Positions 9,328-17,711 of a stretch of 54,737 nucleotides of DNA are shown here, in pieces; position 1 is the first letter of the stretch, and each line of letters starts with the position of its first letter. Source of the stretch: Paenibacillus maysiensis (lineage in GTDB: Bacteria > Bacillota > Bacilli > Paenibacillales > Paenibacillaceae); contig NZ_ASRY01000002.1 in assembly GCF_000520815.1 (NCBI RefSeq), positions 1 to 54,737 on the forward strand. The letters run 5' to 3'. The notes beneath the pieces were generated by a model. It had not been told where the DNA came from and did not search any database. It saw nothing but the letters and a program-made list of their open reading frames with translations. The position numbers and the translations under genes were made by a program.

Positions 9328-9400
9328 TTATGGCACTGGCCGATTTGACATCAAGAGCCGTAGGATACGACTACTACTTGTAAAGGATGTGGGCTCTTTG

Positions 9401-9988
9401 ATGACAAGAACCGTCGTCAGCTTTATTCAAAATGGCTATTTCCTACTGCTTACTTTCGCTACCGGATTGTTTTACTTTTGCTTTTATCTGGTCGCTCTTA
9501 CATTAGGCTTGAGTCTTTCGTTTACCGTCGTGGGTGTTCCTCTGATTACTCGCATTTTGCGAACTACATACGCCTTCCTGCAATTTGAACGCATACAGAC
9601 CAAGATCTATACGGATATTACCACAGAGCTTTACGTTAAACCAATAAACACCGATGCCTCTATCTGGCTTCAAGCAAGGAAGGAGCTGCTAAATCGGCGC
9701 AACTGGATTGCTATCGGCTGGCTGATGCTGAAGCTTCCGGTGGGGATTTTAAGCCTAATTAGTGCGGCCTTGCTTTATATAACTCCACTCGCGATGATTG
9801 CGACCCCGCTCCTCTTTCCGCTATTTAATTATTATTTTATGGGTGTACTTGTAGATACTGTGATAAAATCCGTATTGGTTTCGGCCTCAGGAGTCATATT
9901 CACTATGGTGAGCTACAGGCTTGCGAACAGCTTCACGCGCATGCTAGGAGGCTACACCCGTCTTATGATCAAGAGTGTGAACCGGTAG
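9401..9988 (+). CDS. Membrane sensor-domain protein
   Basis: About 195 residues with four hydrophobic segments (around residues 10-35, 35-55, 110-135 and 135-170). The pattern TFATGLFYFCFYLVALTLGL followed by VVGVPLITRILRTTYAFLQFER matches the putative-sensor membrane domain (Sensor, PF13796 type) that precedes many Gram-positive histidine kinases. Here it is a separate gene about 95 bases upstream of the kinase. It probably senses envelope stress or a ligand and controls the kinase, as LiaF-type partners do. The in-frame GTG at 9389 is too close to AAAGGAT; TTG 9398 or ATG 9401 are better starts. The gene runs into a short spacer and then the fused kinase. Confidence 0.7.
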   Translation: MTRTVVSFIQNGYFLLLTFATGLFYFCFYLVALTLGLSLSFTVVGVPLITRILRTTYAFLQFERIQTKIYTDITTELYVKPINTDASIWLQARKELLNRRNWIAIGWLMLKLPVGILSLISAALLYITPLAMIATPLLFPLFNYYFMGVLVDTVIKSVLVSASGVIFTMVSYRLANSFTRMLGGYTRLMIKSVNR

Positions 9989-10082
9989 CCGGAATGTCCC
10001 GGTCTGGATTTAAAAGTATTGTTGGATGATGGTCTGCTCTATAATAGTTACGTAATGTCATACTGATAGTTCTTAGGGGTTG

Positions 10083-11888
10083 ATGGTTTTGTTCGATATG
10101 GTAAAGCAGTGGTTCTGGTACGACTGGTTCATGCTTACGATCCGCCTGATTTGCAGTACTTCTCTCCTGCTCACTATCATAGAGCGGCAAGCTCATTTCA
10201 CGCTGCCGCTTTGGGTTCTTGTGTTTTGGCAGCTTATTGCTTTTTCCGTTCCCTGGCTGTGCTTGCAGCTCAATTATAGATACTACCTGCTTACCGAGAT
10301 TGTGATCCCGGGCGGGCTTTGCTTGTATTTAGCTTCATTTTTTCCAGAAGCCTACCTCACATTCCTATTGTATGCATTTTTAATTGCCGCTAACAGCAAA
10401 CAAAGAACATATCTTTGGTCAGGTCCTTTATCAATATTGCTCCTACCCGCTATAATTAAGCTGCTTGCAGAGCAGAGTGATTTTTGGGTTATGACCATTC
10501 AATTCGGGACGGCTTATGCATTCGGATTTTCCTTCCATTTATTGATGGTCAATCATCGTCAAAGCGAAATTATACGCGAGCAAAATGCGGTGCTGGAGCA
10601 GTACTTGTCCCAAATCGAGCGCATCACGCTGGCCGAAGAGCGGAATCGGCTCTCCAAAGAGCTCCATGATACTGTCGGTCATGCGTACACTTCCCTCATT
10701 ATGGGGTTGGAGACCTTGCGCCCTGAGCTAGAAACGGATACAGGAACGAAACGGCTCGATTCCCTATTGAACCTGGCCCGCCAGAATATGGATGAAGTGA
10801 GAGGCTATGTGCATCAAATCGAATCGCCGCATGAAGAACTCCCACTGCTTCAGTCTTTGCGGAAGCTGGCAGAGGAGTTTCAGGAGCATGCTAAGGTGTC
10901 GGTTCGTTTCCAGGCCTTCGGGGAGGAATACCCTGTAACGAAGCAAGCGAAGATAGCGCTGTATCGCTGCTTGCAAGAATCATTGACGAATGCCGTGCGT
11001 CATGGACACTCGACGGAGATTACGGTTTTGGTGCAATTCGAGCCTCAGCAGACGAGGCTGGAAATTCAAGATAACGGCCGCGGGATGGAACATGGACGGG
11101 ATGGCTTCGGCTTGAACGCCATGAAAGAGCGAGCGATGAATTTGCAAGGTCATGTTGGCGTCTATACCCAACCGGGCGAAGGCACCCTCGTTACCTGCAC
11201 CCTGCCACGACAAACGGAGCTTAAGGATGATGTCATCCGTCTGTTGGTCGTCGATGACCAGCCTTTTATCCGTGAAAGTCTGCGGACTCTTCTCGAGGAG
11301 CAGCAAGATTTGCAAGTCGTAGGGGTGGCAGAAGATGGCAAGCAAGCCATCGAGCTGTGCAGGCAGGTTCAGCCTCAGCTGGTGCTCATGGATTTGGACA
11401 TGCCGAACCTGGACGGAATCTCCGCATCCCGTATCATAAAACAAACGTGGCCCCACATCCGCATCTTAGTTCTCACCACGTTCGAAGATACTGGACAGGC
11501 TCTGGAAGCGCTGCGAAGCGGAGCGGACGGATACTTATTGAAGTCGATGAAGCCGATAGAGCTCGCCGAAACAATACGCACGGTCTATCGCGGAGGCACG
11601 CTGATCGATCAGGAGATGTCGCACAAATTGTTTGCACAGCTGGAATCCGCCAAGAGCGGGGAAGATCCGTCGACAACTCAAGTGGCCGCGACCTATGATT
11701 TAACTCCACGGGAGCTTGAAATTTTACAGTCCGTGTCGAAAGGACTGCGATATAAAACCATTGCCTCCAAATTGTATTTATCTGATGGTACGGTTAGAAA
11801 CTATGCGTCATCGGTCTATCTGAAGCTGGGGGTTCGCAACCGGGAGGAAGCGGTGCAAAAAGCCCGGGAGGCAGGGCTTCTGGAATAA
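10083..11888 (+). CDS. Fused histidine kinase and NarL/LuxR-type response regulator
   Basis: About 601 residues containing a whole two-component system. Residues 1-160 carry about five membrane helices. A HisKA_3 dimerisation domain follows with RLSKELHDTVGHAYTS (phospho-accepting His near 195), then HATPase_c with LQESLTNAVRHGH, DNGRGM and GFGLNAMKER. At about 385 a REC domain begins (LLVVDDQPFIRE), with phospho-Asp near 437 in VLMDLDMPN and the K of YLLKS, and a LuxR HTH ends the chain (LTPRELEILQSVSKGLRYKTIA). These are usually two genes (DesK/DesR, LiaS/LiaR type). The junction contains aaggatgatg, like an RBS-start overlap in another frame, so the fusion may come from a small deletion. 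The start is ATG 10083, four bases after AGGGG. Confidence 0.88.
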   Translation: MVLFDMVKQWFWYDWFMLTIRLICSTSLLLTIIERQAHFTLPLWVLVFWQLIAFSVPWLCLQLNYRYYLLTEIVIPGGLCLYLASFFPEAYLTFLLYAFLIAANSKQRTYLWSGPLSILLLPAIIKLLAEQSDFWVMTIQFGTAYAFGFSFHLLMVNHRQSEIIREQNAVLEQYLSQIERITLAEERNRLSKELHDTVGHAYTSLIMGLETLRPELETDTGTKRLDSLLNLARQNMDEVRGYVHQIESPHEELPLLQSLRKLAEEFQEHAKVSVRFQAFGEEYPVTKQAKIALYRCLQESLTNAVRHGHSTEITVLVQFEPQQTRLEIQDNGRGMEHGRDGFGLNAMKERAMNLQGHVGVYTQPGEGTLVTCTLPRQTELKDDVIRLLVVDDQPFIRESLRTLLEEQQDLQVVGVAEDGKQAIELCRQVQPQLVLMDLDMPNLDGISASRIIKQTWPHIRILVLTTFEDTGQALEALRSGADGYLLKSMKPIELAETIRTVYRGGTLIDQEMSHKLFAQLESAKSGEDPSTTQVAATYDLTPRELEILQSVSKGLRYKTIASKLYLSDGTVRNYASSVYLKLGVRNREEAVQKAREAGLLE

Positions 11889-11937
11889 ACCTTACGGCTC
11901 GATGCCGATTTCCGTTGGATATGGAGAAAACCAAGAA

Positions 11938-12181
11938 AACCCCCAGTTTGATCGGGGGTTCAGGAAACCTTATATAAAGTACCATTATAGGAATTGGCAA
12001 TTTTGGTGTAGAGGCTACAATGTGGATACCGTAGGGCGAAACAAGACAGTGATTGCCGAATACATTCGAAATCAACTAACCGAGGACAAGAACTACGAAC
12101 TACTCACGATGAAAGAACTGTTTGACTCGTTTACGCGTAAGTTGATACAAAAGGGCATATAAAATCCCCTTTATGGGGGAA
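11938..12181 (+). mobile_element. IS200/IS605-family TnpA remnant
   Basis: From about 11963 the plus strand encodes KPYIKYHYRNWQFWCRGYNV, then DTVGRNKTVIAEYIRNQL and LLTMKELFDSF, the C-terminal third of IS200-type Y1 transposases (catalytic region FWCRGYNVDTVG). The N-terminal part with the HUH motif is missing. A hairpin (aaccccc / gggggtt, 11938-11960) precedes it and a second small hairpin (tcccctttatgggga) follows the stop at 12162. Both ends recall the subterminal hairpins of this IS family. It sits directly after the kinase-regulator gene and is not functional on its own. Confidence 0.75.
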
Positions 12182-12301
12182 GCCTGAGACCAATCGCGGT
12201 TGGCAGACTTTCGGTACGCCTCCTTAGGTGCCTGCTAGTACCGTGCCCTTATCGGTTAGCTTTTGCTTGCCCATAACATCCTCAAATGGGCGAGATGAAC
12301 C

Positions 12302-12350
12302 AAAAAGCGCGAGTCATGGGGAAATCCCCCCTGCACTCGCGCTTTTTTTC
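12302..12350. terminator. Strong bidirectional terminator
   Basis: Stem aaaaagcgcgagt / actcgcgcttttttt with A and T runs at both ends. It separates the IS remnant from the convergent serine hydrolase gene. Confidence 0.85.
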
Positions 12351-12408
12351 GTTAATCCTGAAGTAAGCACTGTCCCTTACGGTAGAAAATCTACTTAATC
12401 CTTTTGAA

Positions 12409-14403
12409 TTAGTGACTGATTGGCAACGTATAGTAATTAAATGCTTGATCCAACAAGGCACTGGCTTCTTGACGCTTCAAAAGCTGTTTGGAGCGGAAGT
12501 TTATGGAGCCGTCTGAATTGATCTTGATATCCGGGTCCACGATACCTTGGGAAACAAGAGCTGTGATGGCTTTAACTGCCCAAGCATCCGTTTCGCCACT
12601 CAATTTAACCTTAGTTCCAGGCTCAACCTGTTTCAGGTTCTGGATCATTACCGCCGCCATTTGTCTAGTAATAGGAGAATTAGGCTGATAATTACGTAGT
12701 CCGGCCATCATCTGCTTCTTATTCGGTTCAATCATGAAAGGTTGTTTATACCACCCGTGGGCGCGCAGCAGCACTTCTGAGAATTCTTCCTGAGTCATCG
12801 TTCCTTTCGGATCGAAGAGGTTGGCTGACTTTCCGCTCATGACTTTCAAAGCATTAAGGTTGTTTATATATGAAATATATTTACTATCCGCAGGTACATC
12901 AGAGAATGGTGAATCAATGTTTATTTTTTGCGCATAAGCAACGAGGTCTGGGAGCTGCATGTAATACAAATATGCAATATGGCCTGCTTCATTTTTATTA
13001 AACGTCAATTTATTACCTGATTCATCTTCAAATAATAAAGGGTGGATCATTTTTAGTGTATGTTTGCCTGATGTTCCTGTCTCCAATATTAATTTCCCGT
13101 CCGAATACGAAACCTTCGTCCTTAAGGCAGCGATACGCGTGTTTTGGTATAATCCCACGTAGCCTTGGGCCTGCTGCTCACTTATTGTCGCGTAGGTTGA
13201 CTTTGGAACTTCTGCTTTTCTCGGATAATAATGATTCATAAATTCTTCATACACGTCAAGACTCATCATGGAGTCGTTATTGTAGGACATATACATCGCT
13301 GTGTTCTTCTCAGGCAGAATAACAATCAAGGAAGAATGCCCTGTAACATTTCCTCCTTTTAGAATCACATGCTGATTATTCATCTTCTCTTTGAAGTAGC
13401 CTTCGAATCCAATTGTTGTAACCGGGAACTCCTTGTCAGGAAATAATTGGTATGTGTGCATTTGCTCTATGCTCTTTTGACTCACCACTTCTTTACCTTT
13501 GTACTTTCCTTTGTTCAGGTGCATAATGAGGTACTTCGCCATGTCATCTGCTGTTGAAACCATACCGCCTTCAGGTTTTTCCGTTGGTTTAAACCCGTCC
13601 AAGGGTATCAGTTCGCCTGTTGGTCCATAGTGAGCAGCCATTCTGCTTAACAATTGGGGGGTAAACCGCACACTCGTCGAAGTCATGCCTAACGGTTTGA
13701 AAATATTCTTTTCCATATATCGGGAATATGACATGCCCGTTACGTTTGCTACTGCATATCCCGCTAGCATGAAACCAAAATTGTCATAAGTGTACGCTTC
13801 TCCTGGAGGCCTGACAACAGTTGGCATATTTGATGCAATGTACTTCTTCATTGGAAAATATTTGTCCGCGTATTCTGGATGCATTTCCATGAGAATATCT
13901 GGTTCATCAAATCCACTTGAATATGTAAGTAGATCAAACATCGTCAGTTTTTTTCCTGTTTTATTCGGAACCTTTATTCCTCCTAAATACTCTTGGATAT
14001 CGTGTTTTAAATCCATTTTCCCCTTATCGACCAACTGCATAGCTGCCAATGCAGTGAATGACTTTGTAACAGAGCCGATTTGGAAAACGGTATTTTTATC
14101 AACAGGAATTCTTTTTTCCCTGTCGGCATAACCGTAACCTTTGCTTAGCATCACTTTCCCACCTGCGACGACCACAAAATTAGAACCAACTGTATTAAAC
14201 TTCTTCATCTTGTCCGCAAAAACACCATCTGCAAAAGCTTCTAGTTCCTTGGCATCTCGCGGCCCCTCCAAGCTAGCCTTTTCAGATGTAACTGGTGCGT
14301 TAACGGGTGCGGCAACTGACGCGCCGTTGGGTGCCATACACGCGGTAGTTATCGTAGCAGATAATAGTAGAACCGCGAGACTGGTGTGAAACATTTTTTT
14401 CAT
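12409..14403 (-). CDS. Beta-lactamase-like serine hydrolase lipoprotein with SLH-like tail
   Basis: A 664-residue extracellular protein. The signal peptide ends in a lipobox (T-T-A-C, Cys22), so it is probably a membrane-anchored lipoprotein. Residues about 50-400 form a class C beta-lactamase/PBP4-type domain: S111-x-x-K114 in GSVTKSFTA, Y206-D-N208 in TYDNFG, and G-H-S (355-357) in place of the K-T-G box. Such proteins act as D-aminopeptidases, esterases or penicillin-binding hydrolases; the substrate is unknown. A DUF3471-like beta domain follows (about 400-485), then SLH-like repeats (SPFSDVPADSKYISYINNL, LFDPKGTMTQEEFSEVLLRA) that could bind secondary cell-wall polymer. Having both a lipid anchor and SLH repeats is unusual. 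The palindrome at 14525 lies 120 bases upstream. Confidence 0.85.
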   Translation of the reverse strand: MKKMFHTSLAVLLLSATITTACMAPNGASVAAPVNAPVTSEKASLEGPRDAKELEAFADGVFADKMKKFNTVGSNFVVVAGGKVMLSKGYGYADREKRIPVDKNTVFQIGSVTKSFTALAAMQLVDKGKMDLKHDIQEYLGGIKVPNKTGKKLTMFDLLTYSSGFDEPDILMEMHPEYADKYFPMKKYIASNMPTVVRPPGEAYTYDNFGFMLAGYAVANVTGMSYSRYMEKNIFKPLGMTSTSVRFTPQLLSRMAAHYGPTGELIPLDGFKPTEKPEGGMVSTADDMAKYLIMHLNKGKYKGKEVVSQKSIEQMHTYQLFPDKEFPVTTIGFEGYFKEKMNNQHVILKGGNVTGHSSLIVILPEKNTAMYMSYNNDSMMSLDVYEEFMNHYYPRKAEVPKSTYATISEQQAQGYVGLYQNTRIAALRTKVSYSDGKLILETGTSGKHTLKMIHPLLFEDESGNKLTFNKNEAGHIAYLYYMQLPDLVAYAQKINIDSPFSDVPADSKYISYINNLNALKVMSGKSANLFDPKGTMTQEEFSEVLLRAHGWYKQPFMIEPNKKQMMAGLRNYQPNSPITRQMAAVMIQNLKQVEPGTKVKLSGETDAWAVKAITALVSQGIVDPDIKINSDGSINFRSKQLLKRQEASALLDQAFNYYTLPISH

Positions 14404-14524
14404 GAATGATTTCTCCTTGAAATGTATTTTTGCCTTATAGCGTCCGGCAAAACCAAGTATGGCAAAGGACTTGTCATACCAACAAGTTACATTTCGTCAC
14501 CCACCATACCAAGTCACTCCAAAG

Positions 14525-14536
14525 TGTCATATGACA
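14525..14536. promoter_or_regulatory. Second copy of palindrome TGTCATATGACA
   Basis: Same 12-mer as at 9316-9327, in the region upstream of the minus-strand serine hydrolase gene. It suggests one regulator controls both the sensor/kinase genes and this gene. Confidence 0.4.
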
Positions 14537-14667
14537 ATTAGGCTTCTTACAAGACATCATTATACAAATTCGATTTTTAAGGGAATAGAAGGGGCTTACT
14601 CAAGAGGCTCTTTCAGAGAAAGCGGAAATTCACTACAGTTACATATCAGAAATGGAACTAATGCCCA

Positions 14668-14913
14668 GTGTTCAATGGTAATATCGTTTTTGCGTGTGTC
14701 CATTTGATTGCATACCTTTACAACATTACATCTTTAAGAAAAGAACAGCCGGAATGGTTTAGAGAGGATTTAGGTACCCTCTTCACATGGTTGGAGCAGG
14801 GGAAAATCAATCCGCTTGTTTCCTATCGAATTCCGCTTCTTGAAGCGGTACATGCTCAGCAGTTATTAGAGAAGTCGCAAGCTGTCGGCAAAGTGGTTCT
14901 CACTGTATCATAA
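14668..14913 (+). pseudogene. C-terminal remnant of an MDR-family NADPH:quinone/alcohol oxidoreductase
   Basis: The last 60 residues (EWFREDLGTLFTWLEQGKIN, then PLVSYRIPLLEAVHAQQLLE and VGKVVLTVS-stop) match the C-terminal end of medium-chain zinc-independent quinone oxidoreductases, where the I-P-L-x-x-A-x-x-A-x-x-x-L-E pattern and G-K-x-V-L end are typical. The nucleotide-binding and catalytic domains are missing, and sequence upstream (14459-14667) is not recognisable. The MerR gene 18 bases downstream is of the type that usually regulates such oxidoreductases, so this is the rump of a former operon. Confidence 0.65.
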
Positions 14914-14931
14914 AGGGAGGCTGACAAGTCT

Positions 14932-15342
14932 ATGTACTCCATTGGAGAAATCGCTAAATTAACGGGTATTACAGCCTTTACCCTTCGATATTATGAAAAA
15001 ATAGGCGTTCTCCCCAAGCCTCGCCGTCAAGATGGAAAACGAAGTTATGATGAACAGGATCTACAATATGTCCGGTTTATTCATGGATTAAAGGAGACGG
15101 GGATGAGTTTGGAGAACATCGCGGCTTTTACCGAGGATGGCTGCCTACTAACCCATAACGATTCGGACATGGACATTTGCGAAATTTTATACAAGAGGAT
15201 CAACATGCTGGATAAGCATATTGACCTATTGGAGCAGCAAATGAAGCGGCTGGAATCGGTAAAGGCGATTGCGCATGAAAAAAGCGCGTTTTATTCCGCT
15301 ATGCTGAAAGGGCGGACATCGAAGAGGGTACAGGATATATAA
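14932..15342 (+). CDS. MerR-family (AdhR-like) transcriptional regulator
   Basis: 136 residues. The N-terminal winged HTH is complete (MYSIGEIAKLTGITAFTLRY, YEKIGVLPKPRR), followed by GMSLENIAAF and a long C-terminal coiled-coil dimerisation helix (ILYKRINMLDKHIDLLEQQM). The class resembles AdhR/NmlR regulators that answer aldehydes or thiol-reactive electrophiles. Those act on promoters with 19-base spacers and control oxidoreductases, which fits the oxidoreductase remnant just upstream. With that enzyme truncated, its present target is unclear. A terminator follows at 15368. Confidence 0.85.
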   Translation: MYSIGEIAKLTGITAFTLRYYEKIGVLPKPRRQDGKRSYDEQDLQYVRFIHGLKETGMSLENIAAFTEDGCLLTHNDSDMDICEILYKRINMLDKHIDLLEQQMKRLESVKAIAHEKSAFYSAMLKGRTSKRVQDI

Positions 15343-15367
15343 AATCGAATATAATCTGATAACAAAT

Positions 15368-15391
15368 GGGCATCCGCTGGATGCCCTCTTT
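15368..15391 (+). terminator. Rho-independent terminator
   Basis: Stem gggcatcc / ggatgccc with loop gct, followed by tcttt. It ends the MerR transcript. Confidence 0.75.
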
Positions 15392-15432
15392 GATGAATTG
15401 AGAAAAAACTTGCTGTTTCAAAAAAATGAGGA

Positions 15433-15452
15433 GAAGCGTATCATAAATAAAG
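15433..15452 (+). repeat. att copy 4, staphylococcal-like variant
   Basis: gaagcgtatcataaataaag encodes E-A-Y-H-K-stop, the ending typical of staphylococcal RlmH, whereas the host gene here ends E-P-Y-H-K. It matches the host end at 14/20 positions but is nearly the SCC attachment core of staphylococci (gaagc-tatcataa-t). Upstream, aaaacttgctgtt begins 28 bases before the core, as at copy 7. Confidence 0.65.
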
Positions 15453-15574
15453 GAAAGTTTTGTATAAAAGATTAGGAGATTCCAAACCATCGCACAAAAA
15501 TCCGTTTCGGAGAACATCAGGAGGCGAAGATTGACCCATGCAGCGTACGAATTGTTTACCGATATCTTTACGGA

Positions 15575-15742
15575 ATGAAAAGCAAGAAAGAAAGAATTAT
15601 TGATGAAAGGGAATATGAAATTAAACAACGGGTATGCGAGATGCCGAGAAGTGAAGATAGCCGGCAATTCCCTGGAAATTATATGGAGAAGCTGACCAAT
15701 CGCCTGAAACCCGTGAACTGTGAGACATCTTGTACAAAGTAA
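15575..15742 (+). CDS. Small hypothetical protein in the 362-base att interval (doubtful)
   Basis: A 55-residue charged open frame (MKSKKERIIDEREYEIKQRV ... CTK) between att copies 4 and 5. It has no convincing RBS and no recognisable domain, so it may be a remnant. It is the only open frame of note in this short interval. Confidence 0.2.
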   Translation: MKSKKERIIDEREYEIKQRVCEMPRSEDSRQFPGNYMEKLTNRLKPVNCETSCTK

Positions 15743-15794
15743 AGGGGCATCCCGCAAAGAATGGTCTTAAAACTTGCGTTACAAACAGCGCGGT

Positions 15795-15814
15795 GAACCC
15801 TACCATAAGTAACG
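15795..15814 (+). repeat. att copy 5
   Basis: gaaccctaccataagtaacg, 16/20 to the rlmH end, encoding E-P-Y-H-K-stop. A half copy (cggtgaacctgcc) follows at once. Upstream aaaacttgcgtta begins 26 bases before the core and resembles copies 4 and 7. Confidence 0.8.
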
Positions 15815-15895
15815 GTGAACCTGCCCAGAAAATCTGTTATAATATCGAAGCTAAGATGAGGAGTGAGTTTACTCTAACGTAAGCATGATCTGCAT

Positions 15896-16447
15896 ATGAA
15901 AATTTTATTAGTCGAAGATGATAAGACGATCGCGTCGGGACTGGAATATTCGCTGCAGCAAGATGGTTATCGGGCCGTTCTCTGTCATGATGTCGCTTCA
16001 GCCAAAAAGGTGCTCGCCGAAGACATCGATCAGTTCACTTTATGCTCGTTCGATTTACAGCTTCCGGACGGAAACGGCTATGAATTGTGCAAGATGGTGA
16101 AGGAGCGGCGAGACATTCCGGTCAACTTCTTAACGGTGATCGATGATGAGGTCAATGTCGTGATGGGACTCGACATGGGAGCCGATGATTACATTACCAA
16201 ACCTTTTCGGGTTCGTGAGCTTCTTTCCCGGATCAAGTCCGTCTTGCGGAGATACCAGAAGCCGTCCCACGCTGGAGCGATCATCGACATCGACAATGTT
16301 CGAATCCACACGCTGGAAGGCAAAGTGCATAAAAACGGTGCCGAAATTCCGCTAACTGCCTTGGAATATCGCTTGTTGCTGATCTTCGGCAACCACATTG
16401 GACAGGTCCTCACAATGAATCGATTGTTTATTCTGGCGCGAAAGTAA
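15896..16447 (+). pseudogene. OmpR/VanR-type response regulator, C-terminally truncated
   Basis: 183 residues: an N-terminal REC domain (MKILLVEDDKTIASGLEYSL, phospho-Asp in SFDLQLPDGNG, the T of NFLTVIDD, K in DYITKPF) followed by the first half of a winged-helix DNA-binding domain (GAEIPLTALEYRLLLIFGNH). The reading frame stops in LFILARK, about 40 residues before the recognition helix and wing should end, so it probably cannot bind DNA normally. No partner kinase is nearby. No good RBS precedes the ATG, and att copy 5 lies only about 80 bases upstream. A TATAAT-like box is at 15836. It is probably a decayed regulator of the following transporter genes. Confidence 0.7.
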
Positions 16448-16499
16448 GAAAGGAAAATATTATTGATGCATTAAAGCAAGAGAAATTATGATAGCCATC

Positions 16500-16526
16500 G
16501 GCCCTGACTTGGTTGAAGTCAGGGCC
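16500..16526. terminator. GC-rich hairpin, possible terminator remnant
   Basis: Perfect 10-base arms ggccctgact / agtcagggcc with a 7-base loop, between the truncated regulator and the LytTR gene. There is no T run, so a terminator role is uncertain. Confidence 0.45.
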
Positions 16527-16637
16527 CGCTTCGTTCTGGGGAGCCTAAACGGCCACATTGTTGATATCTATGACAAAAAAGTATCCCAACATTATAATTG
16601 TTATATATCCTACAGCGGCACTGATCAGGAGGACGGC

Positions 16638-17573
16638 ATGCAATTTCAACCAATATATTATGATGGGGAATTATTTCTACCGAAGATTGAATTAAATATG
16701 ACATCGAACCAATCGATTGGGATTATAACGGACTTGAAGCGAAAGCAGCTTTTAATGAATCAATTAAAGGATCATTCCCAATATTATTTATTTCGAGCTC
16801 AACAAAACGAGTATATGCGTTTGACGGTGGAAGAGCTGATCACTTTTCTAATCAATGTAACGGAGAGGAATGAACGCGTCGCTCCGTTAATGGATTATTT
16901 TGCTTTAAAAGAAGAACGGAAGGTAAAAATCAAGGATCTAAGCTCATCGAAAAGGATGTATGTGACATTGCTGCGTGTCTTTTTTGCGCATCAGCCTACA
17001 ATTGTATTGGAGGAACCCTATTTTTACTTGGAAGAAGAAGATCGTCGTCATTTTAAACGGATTTTGGATGACCTTTTGAAAGAAAAGCAGATTTTAATTT
17101 TAACTTCGAACTTAGAGGATGCCATGATTTCTTGTGATGCCATTTATCGATTGAACGAGCTCGGATTTCATCCACTGGATATTCGGGACTCGGAAGAGGT
17201 TAAGCAGGAAGCGCAGGAACAAGATCGGGCCAATATAACCCTGCAGAAGATTTATACGAAAAGAAATGACAAAGTGATTTTATTTGATCCGCCTGAAGTC
17301 GATTACATAGAAAGTATGGATGGTTCGATCCTTGTACATGTAGGTGGAGAAAATTATGTCTGTGCTTTGACGCTAACCGAGCTCGAGCAGAGGTTGTTAA
17401 ATTTCGGATTTTTTAGGTGCCACCGATCCTACATCGTTAATCTGCAAAAAGTAAGAGAGATTATTACATGGACGAAGAATAGCTACAGCTTGCGATTAAA
17501 TACGGGTAAAGATGCCGTGGTTCCGTTATCCCGTTCAAAATTGCATGAATTAAAAGCACTTCTTAACATTTAA
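16638..17573 (+). CDS. LytTR transcriptional regulator with degenerate ABC-ATPase-like N-domain
   Basis: 311 residues from the ATG at 16638, which follows a perfect AGGAGG at 16627-16632; the longer open frame upstream runs through the GC hairpin and is not coding. Residues 1-200 keep the outline of an ABC ATPase: a signature-like segment (DLSSSKRMYVTLLRVFFAHQ) and a Walker B-like TIVLEEP, but where the P-loop should be the sequence reads GIITDLKRKQLL with no G-K-T/S. The last 100 residues are a LytTR DNA-binding domain (RLLNFGFFRCHRSYIVNLQK). LytTR fused to an ABC-like domain without a P-loop occurs beside antibiotic-type ABC exporters in Firmicutes. It probably regulates the two genes that follow, perhaps by contacting the transporter ATPase. 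Confidence 0.8.
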   Translation: MQFQPIYYDGELFLPKIELNMTSNQSIGIITDLKRKQLLMNQLKDHSQYYLFRAQQNEYMRLTVEELITFLINVTERNERVAPLMDYFALKEERKVKIKDLSSSKRMYVTLLRVFFAHQPTIVLEEPYFYLEEEDRRHFKRILDDLLKEKQILILTSNLEDAMISCDAIYRLNELGFHPLDIRDSEEVKQEAQEQDRANITLQKIYTKRNDKVILFDPPEVDYIESMDGSILVHVGGENYVCALTLTELEQRLLNFGFFRCHRSYIVNLQKVREIITWTKNSYSLRLNTGKDAVVPLSRSKLHELKALLNI

Positions 17574-17711
17574 TTTCCGGGGCAATATCGAACCAATCAA
17601 GCATTCCATGGTACCATTCAGGCGATAACAGCTACATTTCGGCGGGTTTTGATGGCTGGAAGCATGCAATCTTTATATGCTTAAGGCATCAACGCTAAGG
17701 AAGTGGTGTTC

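Noticed and set aside
12026..12045. ataccgtagggcgaaacaag looks like the right half of an att copy
   Set aside because: It is coding sequence for the conserved D-T-V-G-R-N-K segment of the IS200 transposase remnant and lacks the left part of the core.
14900..14915. gtatcataaagggagg resembles an att core
   Set aside because: It is the V-S-stop end of the oxidoreductase remnant plus the RBS of the MerR gene.
16488..16637. Upstream extension of the LytTR regulator frame
   Set aside because: It runs through a GC-rich hairpin, while a perfect AGGAGG stands five bases before the ATG at 16638.
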